Both the position numbers and the translations under genes were made by a program. A stretch of 34,261 nt of DNA from the NCBI GenBank assembly GCA_938091495.1, contig CALLJF010000035.1:1-34261 (forward strand). The letters are read 5' to 3'. The notes beneath the pieces were generated by a model. That model saw only the letters and a program-made list of their open reading frames with translations. It ran no database searches and was not told where the DNA came from. This document shows, piece after piece, positions 7,664 to 14,886 of this stretch. Every line of letters starts with the position of its first letter. The stretch's first letter is position 1. Source of the DNA: an uncultured Nitrososphaerales archaeon. GTDB taxonomy: Archaea > Thermoproteota > Nitrososphaeria > Nitrososphaerales > JACAEJ01.

Positions 7664-8290
7664 TCATCTTCCCATCAACTTTTTCCATAATTCTGTGTCT
7701 CTTTTAATGATCTGGACGACTATGCCACAAATCCTCTCAACTGAGGTGAGTCCCTCATCAGGGGCTGGTTCAAAGTCGCCTTTCGTTCTAATATAGATCG
7801 AACCTTCTTTCCTAACTATCTCAACTATCCTTCTGATATGACAGTCTCCTGGACCCGCTCTCAATACAGCTATATCGCCAACATTTATAGTAAGGCGATC
7901 GATGGACCTTTTGATGAGTACTAGATCACCTTCCTCTACAGTAGGTTTCATGCACTCTTTACTCGATGCCCTTATGATGGGCTTTTTCTCTGTAAGCTGA
8001 CAGACAAAACACACCAAAGCAGGCCACCATTCTTCTAAAGATAATGAGCTATTCGAAGCCCAGGATACTAAACCGTCCCAGATACCATTGAATAGTGCGA
8101 AAACAGTTTCACGCGGGAGAAGCTCACAGCCTTCCTTTCCCTTAGATTTTGGACATTTAGAACAATATTCTTCGATAATAGACTTCTCTAGAGCTCTAGC
8201 CGTCTCATCGAAGTATAGAGTTGCATCTTCTATGATCTTCTTTGCTTTCTGTCCACTCATAATACTTTTTACGCTATTTTTTAAACTCAC
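7664..8290 (-). CDS. Soluble signal-peptidase-fold protein with Cys at the nucleophile position (copy B)
   Basis: This is a paralog of the next gene downstream. The N-terminal helical part has C43-x2-C46-x8-C55 and C94-x2-C97, aligned with copy A. The peptidase-like part begins ECMKPTVEEGDLVLIKR with Cys113 in the Ser position, then GDIAVL, CHIRRI, and TKGDFEPAPD, the last resembling the TKGD-x5-D box of signal peptidases. No transmembrane helix is present, unlike true signal peptidases. GTG 8290 is the track start; ATG at 8260 (MSGQKAKK) is an alternative. A TATA-like TTTTAAATTTAT lies just upstream of the GTG. Its job is unknown; regulated proteolysis or redox sensing are possibilities. Confidence 0.7.
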   Translation of the reverse strand: MSLKNSVKSIMSGQKAKKIIEDATLYFDETARALEKSIIEEYCSKCPKSKGKEGCELLPRETVFALFNGIWDGLVSWASNSSLSLEEWWPALVCFVCQLTEKKPIIRASSKECMKPTVEEGDLVLIKRSIDRLTINVGDIAVLRAGPGDCHIRRIVEIVRKEGSIYIRTKGDFEPAPDEGLTSVERICGIVVQIIKRDTELWKKLMGR

Positions 8291-8330
8291 ATAAATTTAA
8301 AAGTTCTTTCTCATAATTTCTCTTAAAGCT

Positions 8331-9791
8331 TTATCGATTAACCTTCTTTATTCTATAGCCTTCTGGAATTTCTATTGCTTCTGAAAGGCTGAACTCACGC
8401 TTTAGAAATTTGCTTACATTATTATGCACAATCCCAAGCTTATAGCGACTTTTCAATAGCCTCATAAAGCTTAAGCTGACGTATCTTAATCGAAGCAAGA
8501 ACTTCTTAGATGCATAGTAGATCATGTTGTAAATCTCTTTTAAAGGAACGGCTTTAGGAGATATTTCTGGAGCATAGACTCCTTTCTCCCAGTGCTCATC
8601 CTCATTTAACAATCCCTTTGATACCAAATCTGCCCATAAAGGAGTCCCAGGATGAATTTCTAAAGGATGAAAGATCGGTACATCGATATCCAACTTTTGG
8701 GCAAAGTTGAGGGTATTCTGAATTTCTTCTCGAGTTTCGTCTGGAGCACCAACTATGAAAGAACCAACGATGATATCAATGCCAGCCTTTCTTGTAGCTT
8801 TGGTGACTGCTATGGATTGTGATGGTACTATTCCCTTTTTGTAGAAATCAAGGATTCTTTGATTCGCGCTTTCCATGCCATAGTAGATGATTCTACATCC
8901 GGCCTTGGCCATAGCCCTTAAAGAATCCATGGATATGCAGTCAACCCTGGCATCACAGACCCAATCCATATCAATCTTATTTTTCTTCATTAAATTGCAT
9001 AATTCTATCACTCTTTTTGGGTTCAAGGCAAAGTTGTCATCGACAAATAATATTTGCCTAAACCCTTGATGGTAAAGCATCTCTAACTCTTCCAAGATGT
9101 TTTCTGGAGACCTAGGCCTCCATCTTCGACGTGCAAATAGAGAACAAGCGCAATAAGTGCAATTGAAGGGACAACCACGAGAAGAGACTATAGAGGTGAA
9201 CTTTTTCGTAGCAACAGTTAATCCAGCAAGGGTTGATCTGTATTCTTTCTTTAGCAGACTTCTATCAGGAAAAGGAATTTTGTCCAATTCTTTGATAAGT
9301 GGCCTATCTGGTGTGAAGACTATTCTATCTCCTTCTCTAAAAACTATGCCTCTAACATCTTTGATGTCTTTTCCCTTTTCCAAGCAGTTTGCTATTTCTA
9401 GGCATGTAAACTCTCCTTCATCTCTGACTATCAAATCTACAAAGGGATATTTCCTTAAAATTCTCTCAGCATTAAAGGTAGCATGATAATTACCAAAAGC
9501 GATTTTGATGTTTGGGTTGATTTCTTTAACCTTCTCAGCTATGATTGCTGCTGATCTTCCTGAGCTAGATAATGTTGAAAAGCCTAGAAAGTCTGGGTCC
9601 TCTTTCTTAACCCATGATAATGCATCTTGAAGAGAAGTTTGACTTGCAGCGTCAAGAACAGAAACATCAAAACCATTTTGTTTTAGAAAAGTAGCAATAT
9701 ATAACAATCCTAAAGGGGGCCAAGATGCTGGAGCAGTAATAACATGAGTCCAAGATTCACTCGCTCCAGGGTTTATGAATGAGAACTTCAT
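8331..9791 (-). CDS. B12-binding-type radical SAM protein
   Basis: Residues 1-150 form a B12-binding-like Rossmann region (PASWPPLGLLYIATFLKQNG, DFLGFSTLSSSG). The usual DxHxxG cobalamin ligand motif is not evident, so cobalamin may not be bound. The radical SAM core follows with RGCPFNCTYCAC (C-x3-C-x2-C), which holds the [4Fe-4S] cluster that cleaves SAM, then ILFVDDNF and YYGMESAN. Members methylate or rearrange lipids, cofactors or natural products; the substrate here is unknown. The track begins at GTG 9800; I choose ATG 9791 (MKFSFINPG), the usual start of this family. The gene stands alone, with TATTTAAAAA about 60 nt upstream. Confidence 0.85.
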   Translation of the reverse strand: MKFSFINPGASESWTHVITAPASWPPLGLLYIATFLKQNGFDVSVLDAASQTSLQDALSWVKKEDPDFLGFSTLSSSGRSAAIIAEKVKEINPNIKIAFGNYHATFNAERILRKYPFVDLIVRDEGEFTCLEIANCLEKGKDIKDVRGIVFREGDRIVFTPDRPLIKELDKIPFPDRSLLKKEYRSTLAGLTVATKKFTSIVSSRGCPFNCTYCACSLFARRRWRPRSPENILEELEMLYHQGFRQILFVDDNFALNPKRVIELCNLMKKNKIDMDWVCDARVDCISMDSLRAMAKAGCRIIYYGMESANQRILDFYKKGIVPSQSIAVTKATRKAGIDIIVGSFIVGAPDETREEIQNTLNFAQKLDIDVPIFHPLEIHPGTPLWADLVSKGLLNEDEHWEKGVYAPEISPKAVPLKEIYNMIYYASKKFLLRLRYVSLSFMRLLKSRYKLGIVHNNVSKFLKREFSLSEAIEIPEGYRIKKVNR

Positions 9792-9884
9792 CTTAATCAC
9801 ATATAATGAACCATCTATCCAATTGTTTTGTAATAAAAGATTTGCTTTTTAAATAGTTTGGATTTCTCGATTTTGTTAATGAAA

Positions 9885-10301
9885 TCAAGCATTAAAATAA
9901 TTCAAGTTCTGAAGATAGTCGCCAAATCGACTCAACTCTTCTATATGCTTTATCTTTCCCTTACTCGCTTTTGCCAATTCTCTTCTGAAGAATAGGTCTA
10001 TCTTTCTACTCTTCTCTTGAAGGATCATGGCAGCCCTTTTTGTTAACGCTCTTCCTTTTTTATCCAGATCCAGAAGAAGAATTATCTTTTTGTACTTTTC
10101 AGCCTTAATGGCCAATTTTACTAAGCTTTCATTATGGCATAGCAAGAACAGATCTCCCTTAAATCCTATCGATTCAAGGGCCTTTGCATCACGCTGTCCC
10201 TCAACCACTACTAAAGCACCGTTTTTACATTCATCGTTTAATCTTTTCGTGAATAGCATCAATTCTTGAAGGGTATCTTGATTCGATTTAAAGTCTATCA
10301 T
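9885..10301 (-). CDS. Small Toprim domain protein (UPF0292-like)
   Basis: The 138-residue protein has the Toprim signature: ALVVVEGQRDAKALESIG with the catalytic Glu, and later IILLLDLDKKGRAL with the DxD pair. Toprim domains occur in primases, topoisomerases and RNase M5-type nucleases. Stand-alone proteins of this size are common in archaea (UPF0292) and have no settled role. The frame and length are normal. It lies just upstream, on the same strand, of the radical SAM gene. The call is confident at domain level. Confidence 0.8.
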   Translation of the reverse strand: MIDFKSNQDTLQELMLFTKRLNDECKNGALVVVEGQRDAKALESIGFKGDLFLLCHNESLVKLAIKAEKYKKIILLLDLDKKGRALTKRAAMILQEKSRKIDLFFRRELAKASKGKIKHIEELSRFGDYLQNLNYFNA

Positions 10302-10365
10302 ACCATTTACCTTGGTGATAGCAATGAATAATAGTGTTCATTTTGAATATAAGTATTGTCTTATT

Positions 10366-10905
10366 CTACTTAAGGCTAAAGAAAAAATTCTCCACTCTTT
10401 TTGAGAATACTTTCCATTCTTCTATAGGAATTCTAAATTCAATGAATTTACACACCATTCCGCTGATAGGAAAGTCTGGCAAGTACTCATGAGTAAGAAT
10501 GTAATCTCTAGAAAAGGGAGGTTGATAAGGAATTGGAATTTGGTGAAAAAATGCATAGATTTCTAACTTGCCTTCTATCGATGATTGGATGATTTTGCTC
10601 AGGTAAAGTACTCTCATGTGAGGGATTTCAGTCTCTAGAGTAATGGGAAGGCTCGATCCAGCATCTATAAGGAACTTTGTAAGAATAGAGCCACGAGCTA
10701 CAACCTTGAATTCTAAGTTGCCATCTTCCTTTGGCAGATTAAAGTGGATTGCATACTTCATACTTTCCGATTCTACCAATTTGTCTGATCTATTATGGAG
10801 TATTATTTGAAAGGATATTGCAGGTCTTAGCTCTGGATCTTTGCCTATAGAGATCTTATCCAAAGTTACATCGAAATATTTGGAAACGTCAAAATAAGAA
10901 TTCAT
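10366..10905 (-). CDS. Unknown protein, predicted beta-rich
   Basis: I do not recognise a family. The product of 179 residues alternates short hydrophobic and polar stretches typical of a beta sandwich (AISFQIILHNRSD, LPITLETEIPHM, LEIYAFFHQIPIPY), with no signal peptide or membrane helix and few cysteines. The track starts at TTG 10908, but ATG 10905 directly follows, and a TATA box (ATATAAAT, 10929-10936) is centred 27 nt before it. A leaderless ATG start is therefore well supported. It lies downstream of an intergenic region with a possible structured RNA and upstream of the Toprim gene, in the same direction. Confidence 0.6.
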   Translation of the reverse strand: MNSYFDVSKYFDVTLDKISIGKDPELRPAISFQIILHNRSDKLVESESMKYAIHFNLPKEDGNLEFKVVARGSILTKFLIDAGSSLPITLETEIPHMRVLYLSKIIQSSIEGKLEIYAFFHQIPIPYQPPFSRDYILTHEYLPDFPISGMVCKFIEFRIPIEEWKVFSKRVENFFFSLK

Positions 10906-10928
10906 CAAATTGGATTTAATGGCGTATC

Positions 10929-10936
10929 ATATAAAT
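10929..10936. promoter_or_regulatory. TATA box, possibly bidirectional
   Basis: ATATAAAT is centred 27 nt before ATG 10905 on the minus strand. Read on the plus strand it would start a transcript near 10960, running into the structured element at 11003. Confidence 0.5.
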
Positions 10937-11002
10937 AAGATGGATATATGAGCAAATGTATAGGAAAGAAAGTTGGAATAAAGAATTTTATGAATTTGAT
11001 TA

Positions 11003-11085
11003 GCTCCTGTCTGTCGCACGCCTGGGTAAACCCTATACTTCATCTTTTATCTGCTAGGGCCGTCAGCGAGCTTTTGGACAGGAGC
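11003..11085 (+). ncRNA. Predicted structured RNA element (class unknown)
   Basis: This 83-nt stretch in a 320-nt gap without a convincing protein gene folds into nested helices. GCTCCTGTC pairs with GACAGGAGC over 9 bp. TCGC then pairs with GCGA, ACG with CGT, and CCCTA with TAGGG around a 19-nt loop. A plus-strand TATA-like box lies about 70 nt upstream, and a hairpin with a T6 run (GGTTAA...TTAACC, 11111-11131) follows. No tRNA, RNase P, SRP or known riboswitch signature is visible. An H/ACA-like guide was considered, but the pocket is lopsided and only AUA, not ACA, follows the stem. Strand is uncertain. The 89-residue ORF across it is unlike a real protein. Confidence 0.45.
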
Positions 11086-11110
11086 CATAAAATGTTAATT
11101 AGATTCTATA

Positions 11111-11131
11111 GGTTAAGTTTTTTGTTTAACC
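11111..11131 (+). terminator. Hairpin with T6 loop after the structured element
   Basis: GGTTAA and TTAACC pair around GTTTTTTGT. The T-run could end a plus-strand transcript, since archaeal termination depends mainly on T-stretches. Confidence 0.35.
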
Positions 11132-11228
11132 CATGGATGCCAATCTTTACCATTGCTATTTATTTTTATGAAACTAATTCTTTTTTATTATCCTTAGCAT
11201 GCATTCGTATCTCCTAAGGAAGATCGGA

Positions 11229-11858
11229 TCAATGCTCCAAGTATTCTTCTATAATTCTTCTCTGGCTTCTCCTTAGAATTTCTAACAGCGTTGATGTAGT
11301 TATGTTCAGGCTTTTGGCTAGTTCTGAGAGATTTATTCTCTTTGGGTAGTCGAAATAGCCTGCTTCAAAAGCCGCCTGAATTATCTGCTCCTGCCTATTT
11401 GTCAAGACTCCTTTGACTCTCGTTCTAGTTATCTTGTTTATTTCAACTTCCAATCCTTTTTCAGCAAGCTTCTTCAATAGATGCTTGAACTGGTCGACCC
11501 CTCTCAGCATAAGAGTGTATTCTACATATCCATTTTTCTTGGTTCTAGCAGAGGTGAGAAAGCATTTTGATTCTGCGAATATTCTACAGGCGAGACAACT
11601 CGAAGTCTTTATTAAACCAAAAGCTCTACCTCTTCCAACTCTGATGATATCAGAATCACAGATGAGCTTATTTTGACTTATACTTTCTAATACCTCGTCA
11701 AGGATTTCGTCTGGCCCGGATATCTCCACAAGTTCCTCTGTACTACACTCTCCATCACTTGGTTTACAACCTTTGATCTTGATAATCACTGGGTACTTTT
11801 CAGTGATCTCTTCTATCCAAGTATTCGAAGTCTTAAGAATTAGGACAACCTCGATCAA
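11229..11858 (-). CDS. HTH_10 (bacterio-opsin activator type) transcription regulator
   Basis: The last 55 residues, LTNRQEQIIQAAFEAGYFDY followed by SELAKSLNITTSTLLEILRR, form the HTH_10 DNA-binding domain found in archaeal Bat-type regulators. The N-terminal 150 residues resemble the sensory part of such proteins and contain a cysteine group, CLACRIFAESKC, that might sense metal or redox state. TTG 11858 is the start, with GGTG about 7 nt upstream. It is the last gene of the threonine synthase-MoaD-E1 run, 42 nt after the E1 gene, so it probably controls that operon or the sulfur genes upstream. The DNA-binding call is strong; the target is inferred. Confidence 0.85.
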   Translation of the reverse strand: MIEVVLILKTSNTWIEEITEKYPVIIKIKGCKPSDGECSTEELVEISGPDEILDEVLESISQNKLICDSDIIRVGRGRAFGLIKTSSCLACRIFAESKCFLTSARTKKNGYVEYTLMLRGVDQFKHLLKKLAEKGLEVEINKITRTRVKGVLTNRQEQIIQAAFEAGYFDYPKRINLSELAKSLNITTSTLLEILRRSQRRIIEEYLEH

Positions 11859-11900
11859 GGTTTACACCAAAAAGAAGACCTTATTCCAGCTTAACTGGGT

Positions 11901-12977
11901 TTAGGCCAAAGGAAGACCTAGCCTCTCAGCTATGCTCTTGTATGTCCTTAATGCTACCTCTTCATTGTGGATTCCTGAGCCAGAGGCTACCTGTAAGATA
12001 ACCACCCCTTCTTTCAGCACGCTCACCCTCACTTTATCATTATATTCAAAGGTTAAGCCCAACTTGCCCTCTGCCTTTAATATGATACCCTCGATCCGAA
12101 GCTTATTCGATATACTTTCTACGTTAAGCGACTTTCTTGTGTCGATGATGAATACGCCTCTTCCATCCCTCCCACATACACTGCTCACAGCCTTTTCGAG
12201 AGATCGAGATACTTCTGTTCTAGCTCCTCTACATGTAGGGCAATTGGCATTTTTCGATATTTCTAATAAATCAAAGCAGAAGTTCTCAAGGTCCACGAAC
12301 ATAAGACGATTTTTTAGGTGAGGTTCTTTTTTCAGTAGGATTCTGATAGCTTCTGATACTTCAATGCTGGAAACTATATCAAGAAGGGGCGTGAAGACTC
12401 CAACGGTTGCACACTTTTCCAAATCTTCGTCTCTTAGACCAGGGTAAAAGCATTCAAGACAAGCCGTTTCCCCAGGGATAAAAGTAGACACGTTTCCAAA
12501 GGTCTGGATAGCAGCCCCAAAGACGTATGGCATCTTCAGCTTCACAGCCGCCCTATTCAAGATATATCTGGCCCCTATGGTATCCAATCCATCTATAACC
12601 ACGTCTACTCCTTCTATCAGCTCTTCTACGTTGCTAGGTCTGATGGAGGTTGCGATAGGGTCTATTTCTACGCTGGAATTCAATATACTCAGTCTTTTTG
12701 TAGCGGCTTCGACTTTGGGTAGACCTATGCAGGATTCGTCATAAAGATACTGTCTATGGAGGTCTGATCTTGATACAACATCTCTATCTATGATACGAAG
12801 GTAACCTATGCCCATAGCCACTAACTTCAAGGCTATAGGAGAACCAAGCCCTCCTGCCCCCAAAAGGCATACTCTTCCATCTCTGAGAAGTGATTGCCCT
12901 TCATACCCTATGTAGTTCAGAGTTATCTGCCTTGAATACCTCTCCAAATCTTCATCTGTAAGATCGGTTCTTTCCAT
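11901..12977 (-). CDS. ThiF/MoeB/HesA-family E1-like adenylyltransferase
   Basis: The enzyme activates the C-terminal glycine of a ubiquitin-like sulfur carrier by adenylation. Visible features are the nucleotide loop GAGGLGSPIALKL near residue 40, the RSDLHRQYLY segment with the catalytic Arg, DGLDTIGARY, zinc pairs CLEC and CPTC, and a candidate catalytic Cys in EKCATVGVFTP. After the zinc site a C-terminal domain of about 105 residues of unknown type follows; it is not a rhodanese, since no active-site Cys loop is seen. The MoaD-like carrier gene with a GG end lies immediately upstream, so it is the likely substrate. It could serve cofactor synthesis or thiocarboxylate-based sulfur transfer. 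Confidence 0.9.
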   Translation of the reverse strand: MERTDLTDEDLERYSRQITLNYIGYEGQSLLRDGRVCLLGAGGLGSPIALKLVAMGIGYLRIIDRDVVSRSDLHRQYLYDESCIGLPKVEAATKRLSILNSSVEIDPIATSIRPSNVEELIEGVDVVIDGLDTIGARYILNRAAVKLKMPYVFGAAIQTFGNVSTFIPGETACLECFYPGLRDEDLEKCATVGVFTPLLDIVSSIEVSEAIRILLKKEPHLKNRLMFVDLENFCFDLLEISKNANCPTCRGARTEVSRSLEKAVSSVCGRDGRGVFIIDTRKSLNVESISNKLRIEGIILKAEGKLGLTFEYNDKVRVSVLKEGVVILQVASGSGIHNEEVALRTYKSIAERLGLPLA

Positions 12978-13022
12978 TTTAACCCCCTAAAAGAATACTA
13001 GACGGTCAGAAAACGAGTGAGG

Positions 13023-13304
13023 CTAACCTCCTCCTACAGCCGGCATAATTATAACACTATCTTTGTCTTTAAGCTTAGTCTTTAGTGAGTCAAGGAATCT
13101 AATATCCTTATTGTTTACGTATATATTTACAAATGGGCGTGGCGCACCATCATCATCAAGCACTCTTTTCTTAAAACTCTCGCCAAAACTTTTTACAAAC
13201 TCATCCAATAGCTCTGATATGTCCGAGGCTGAAACCTCAACTTCTTTCTTTCCACCCGTAGCTTCGATCAACCCACCGAAGAATCTCACCTTTACCTTAC
13301 CCAA
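13023..13304 (-). CDS. MoaD/ThiS-like ubiquitin-fold sulfur carrier
   Basis: The 93-residue beta-grasp protein begins KVKVRFFGGLIEATGGKK and ends PAVGGG. The C-terminal Gly-Gly is the site that an E1-like enzyme adenylates and converts to thiocarboxylate. TTG 13304 is supported by GAGGTG 7 nt upstream, which overlaps the stop of the threonine synthase-like gene. It could donate sulfur for molybdopterin, or, as in the Mycobacterium CysO-CysM system, for amino acid synthesis, given its place between a PLP enzyme and an E1. Which of these it does cannot be settled from sequence. Confidence 0.88.
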   Translation of the reverse strand: MGKVKVRFFGGLIEATGGKKEVEVSASDISELLDEFVKSFGESFKKRVLDDDGAPRPFVNIYVNNKDIRFLDSLKTKLKDKDSVIIMPAVGGG

Positions 13305-13316
13305 ATGCCAACACCT

Positions 13317-14537
13317 CTAACCTAGAGAAGATGAAAGCGCTTCCAGTGTAGGCTCGATCTCGCTAAAAGCGAAGGTGTATTCGGATACAGCGTCGATGGT
13401 CTTTAACCCGTTCCCTGTCACACAGCATACCACTATATCATCCCTTCTAATCCTTCCCTCTTCGATAAGTCTTTTTGCCAGAGCTATGGTGACACTTCCT
13501 GCAGGCTCTGTAAAGATTCCTTCCGTCTTCGCCAAAAGCTTGATAGACTCAACTATCTCAAGATCTGAGACAGCACCCACAACTCCTTCGCTTCTTCTAA
13601 CTTCTCTTAAAACGTAAAGTCCATCTCCAGGATCGCCTATGGCTATACTCTTAGCGATGGTTTTTGGATGCTCAACCGGAAGGACCTTATCTGCTCCTAT
13701 TGTGAAGGCTTTTGCAATGGGCGCGCAACCTTCTGCCTGGGCACCATGAAGCCTTATCTTCTCCCCTTTTGTTAAACCAACCTTCTCCAGCTGTTGAAAG
13801 CCTCTTGAAATGGCGCAGAGTAAGGCTCCGCTGGCAACAGGGATGATAACATGATCTGGTCTATTCCAGTCTAGTTGCTCACAGATTTCAAAGGCAAGGG
13901 TCTTCGAGCCTTCACAGTAGTATGGTCGCGAAGTTATGTTCACTATGTTCCATCCATACAATTCTGATGCGAGATAGGCAAGCCGGTTTGCATCATCATA
14001 AGTCCCTCGAACTGGGATTATTTTTGCTCCGTAACTTGCTATCTGGGCTATCTTGCTAGATTCTATGCTCGATGGTGTAAAGACGTAGCATGGGAGATTC
14101 GCCTTACCTGCATGCGCTGCAACAGCCGCCGCAAGGTTCCCTGTTGAGACACAAGCTACAGCTGAATCCCCAAATTCTATGGCTTTTGAAACTGCCACTT
14201 CAGCCGGTCGATCCTTGAATGAAAAGGTCGGATTGACAGAATCATTCTTTACATATAAGTTTCTTATGCCAAGTGATTTGCCTAAGTTGACACATTTGAT
14301 TAGAGGTGTGAAGCCTGTGTTAAGATCAACAATGTTCTTCTTGTCGCTAATGGGCAGAAGCTCAGAGTACCTCCATATAGTGCGAGGTCTATTGTCAAAC
14401 GACGTTTTGCTAATATGTATTTTATCGTAATCATAGACTACATCGAGCGGGCCAAAGCATTTTTTGCATAAAGCAATCTTGATAGGTGGATACTCCGTTC
14501 CACACTCTCTGCACTTAAGAGATTTGACGAAGCTCAT
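13317..14537 (-). CDS. thrC: Threonine synthase-like PLP enzyme
   Basis: Known members convert O-phosphohomoserine to threonine with pyridoxal phosphate. An N-terminal zinc ribbon (C-x2-C near residues 13-16 and C-x2-C near 28-31 of the track ORF) precedes the PLP domain. The PLP lysine lies in TFSFKDRPAE near residue 112, with STGNLAAAVA as the phosphate loop and CVTGNGLK near the end. I choose ATG 14537 over the track GTG 14549, because the GTG overlaps the AAGGTG ribosome binding site. A TATA box lies just upstream. Neighbouring MoaD and E1 genes suggest it may instead use a sulfur carrier to make cysteine or homocysteine; ordinary threonine synthesis remains the default. Confidence 0.85.
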   Translation of the reverse strand: MSFVKSLKCRECGTEYPPIKIALCKKCFGPLDVVYDYDKIHISKTSFDNRPRTIWRYSELLPISDKKNIVDLNTGFTPLIKCVNLGKSLGIRNLYVKNDSVNPTFSFKDRPAEVAVSKAIEFGDSAVACVSTGNLAAAVAAHAGKANLPCYVFTPSSIESSKIAQIASYGAKIIPVRGTYDDANRLAYLASELYGWNIVNITSRPYYCEGSKTLAFEICEQLDWNRPDHVIIPVASGALLCAISRGFQQLEKVGLTKGEKIRLHGAQAEGCAPIAKAFTIGADKVLPVEHPKTIAKSIAIGDPGDGLYVLREVRRSEGVVGAVSDLEIVESIKLLAKTEGIFTEPAGSVTIALAKRLIEEGRIRRDDIVVCCVTGNGLKTIDAVSEYTFAFSEIEPTLEALSSSLG

Positions 14538-14564
14538 GGTAGTTGCCACACCTTATGTAGCTCA

Positions 14565-14604
14565 AGTATTAATATATTTTTGATAAAAAAATTCCTTTTG
14601 GAAT
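14565..14604 (-). promoter_or_regulatory. Promoter of the thrC-moaD-E1 run with a dyad
   Basis: On the minus strand a TATA-like AAAATATATTA (about 14568-14578) precedes the expected start of transcription near 14547. ATTCC-TTTT-GGAAT (14591-14604), a perfect dyad, lies just upstream over the BRE region. It separates this run from the sulfate-reduction genes. Confidence 0.5.
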
Positions 14605-14655
14605 AATCTGTTTCCAGTATGTTGGCAAATCAAATTCTATAGTAAAAACTCTTCT

Positions 14656-14886
14656 TTATCTCCCTTTTTGGATGATGATGGTAAACACTTGATCTTTCTC
14701 TTTAACATCAATTATGATGTGCCCCTTGTTCTTCACTGTTTGAATCACACCTTTCAAGCTATCAGCATTATCGACCTCTATCCTTAGCTTTGAACCAACT
14801 TGAATCTTTTCTAGTTCTCTTATTGTCAATAGGTTAGTGTGAGGACAAAAGAGCCCCTTAAGGTCCAGCATCTTCTCATCGGTCAT
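14656..14886 (-). CDS. tusA: TusA/SirA-type sulfur transfer protein
   Basis: The small protein shows the family signature LDLKGLFCPHTNLLTIRELE, with the sulfur-carrying Cys followed by Pro. The usual CPxP is CPHT here. TusA proteins pass persulfide sulfur to tRNA modification, molybdopterin or dissimilatory enzymes. The track start at 14898 overlaps the sulfite reductase gene by 23 nt; ATG 14886 has GGTG at good spacing and is preferred. It is the last gene of the sulfate-assimilation run and probably acts with the sulfite reductase or handles its product. Confidence 0.85.
   Translation of the reverse strand: MTDEKMLDLKGLFCPHTNLLTIRELEKIQVGSKLRIEVDNADSLKGVIQTVKNKGHIIIDVKEKDQVFTIIIQKGR

Noticed and set aside
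11003-11085. Structured element as a tRNA, box C/D, SRP or RNase P RNA
   Set aside because: No T loop, no proper C and D boxes at guide spacing, and none of the conserved SRP or RNase P strings are present.
10948-11217. Plus-strand ORF of 89 residues
   Set aside because: Its composition is unlike a protein, and it spans the structured element; treated as non-coding.
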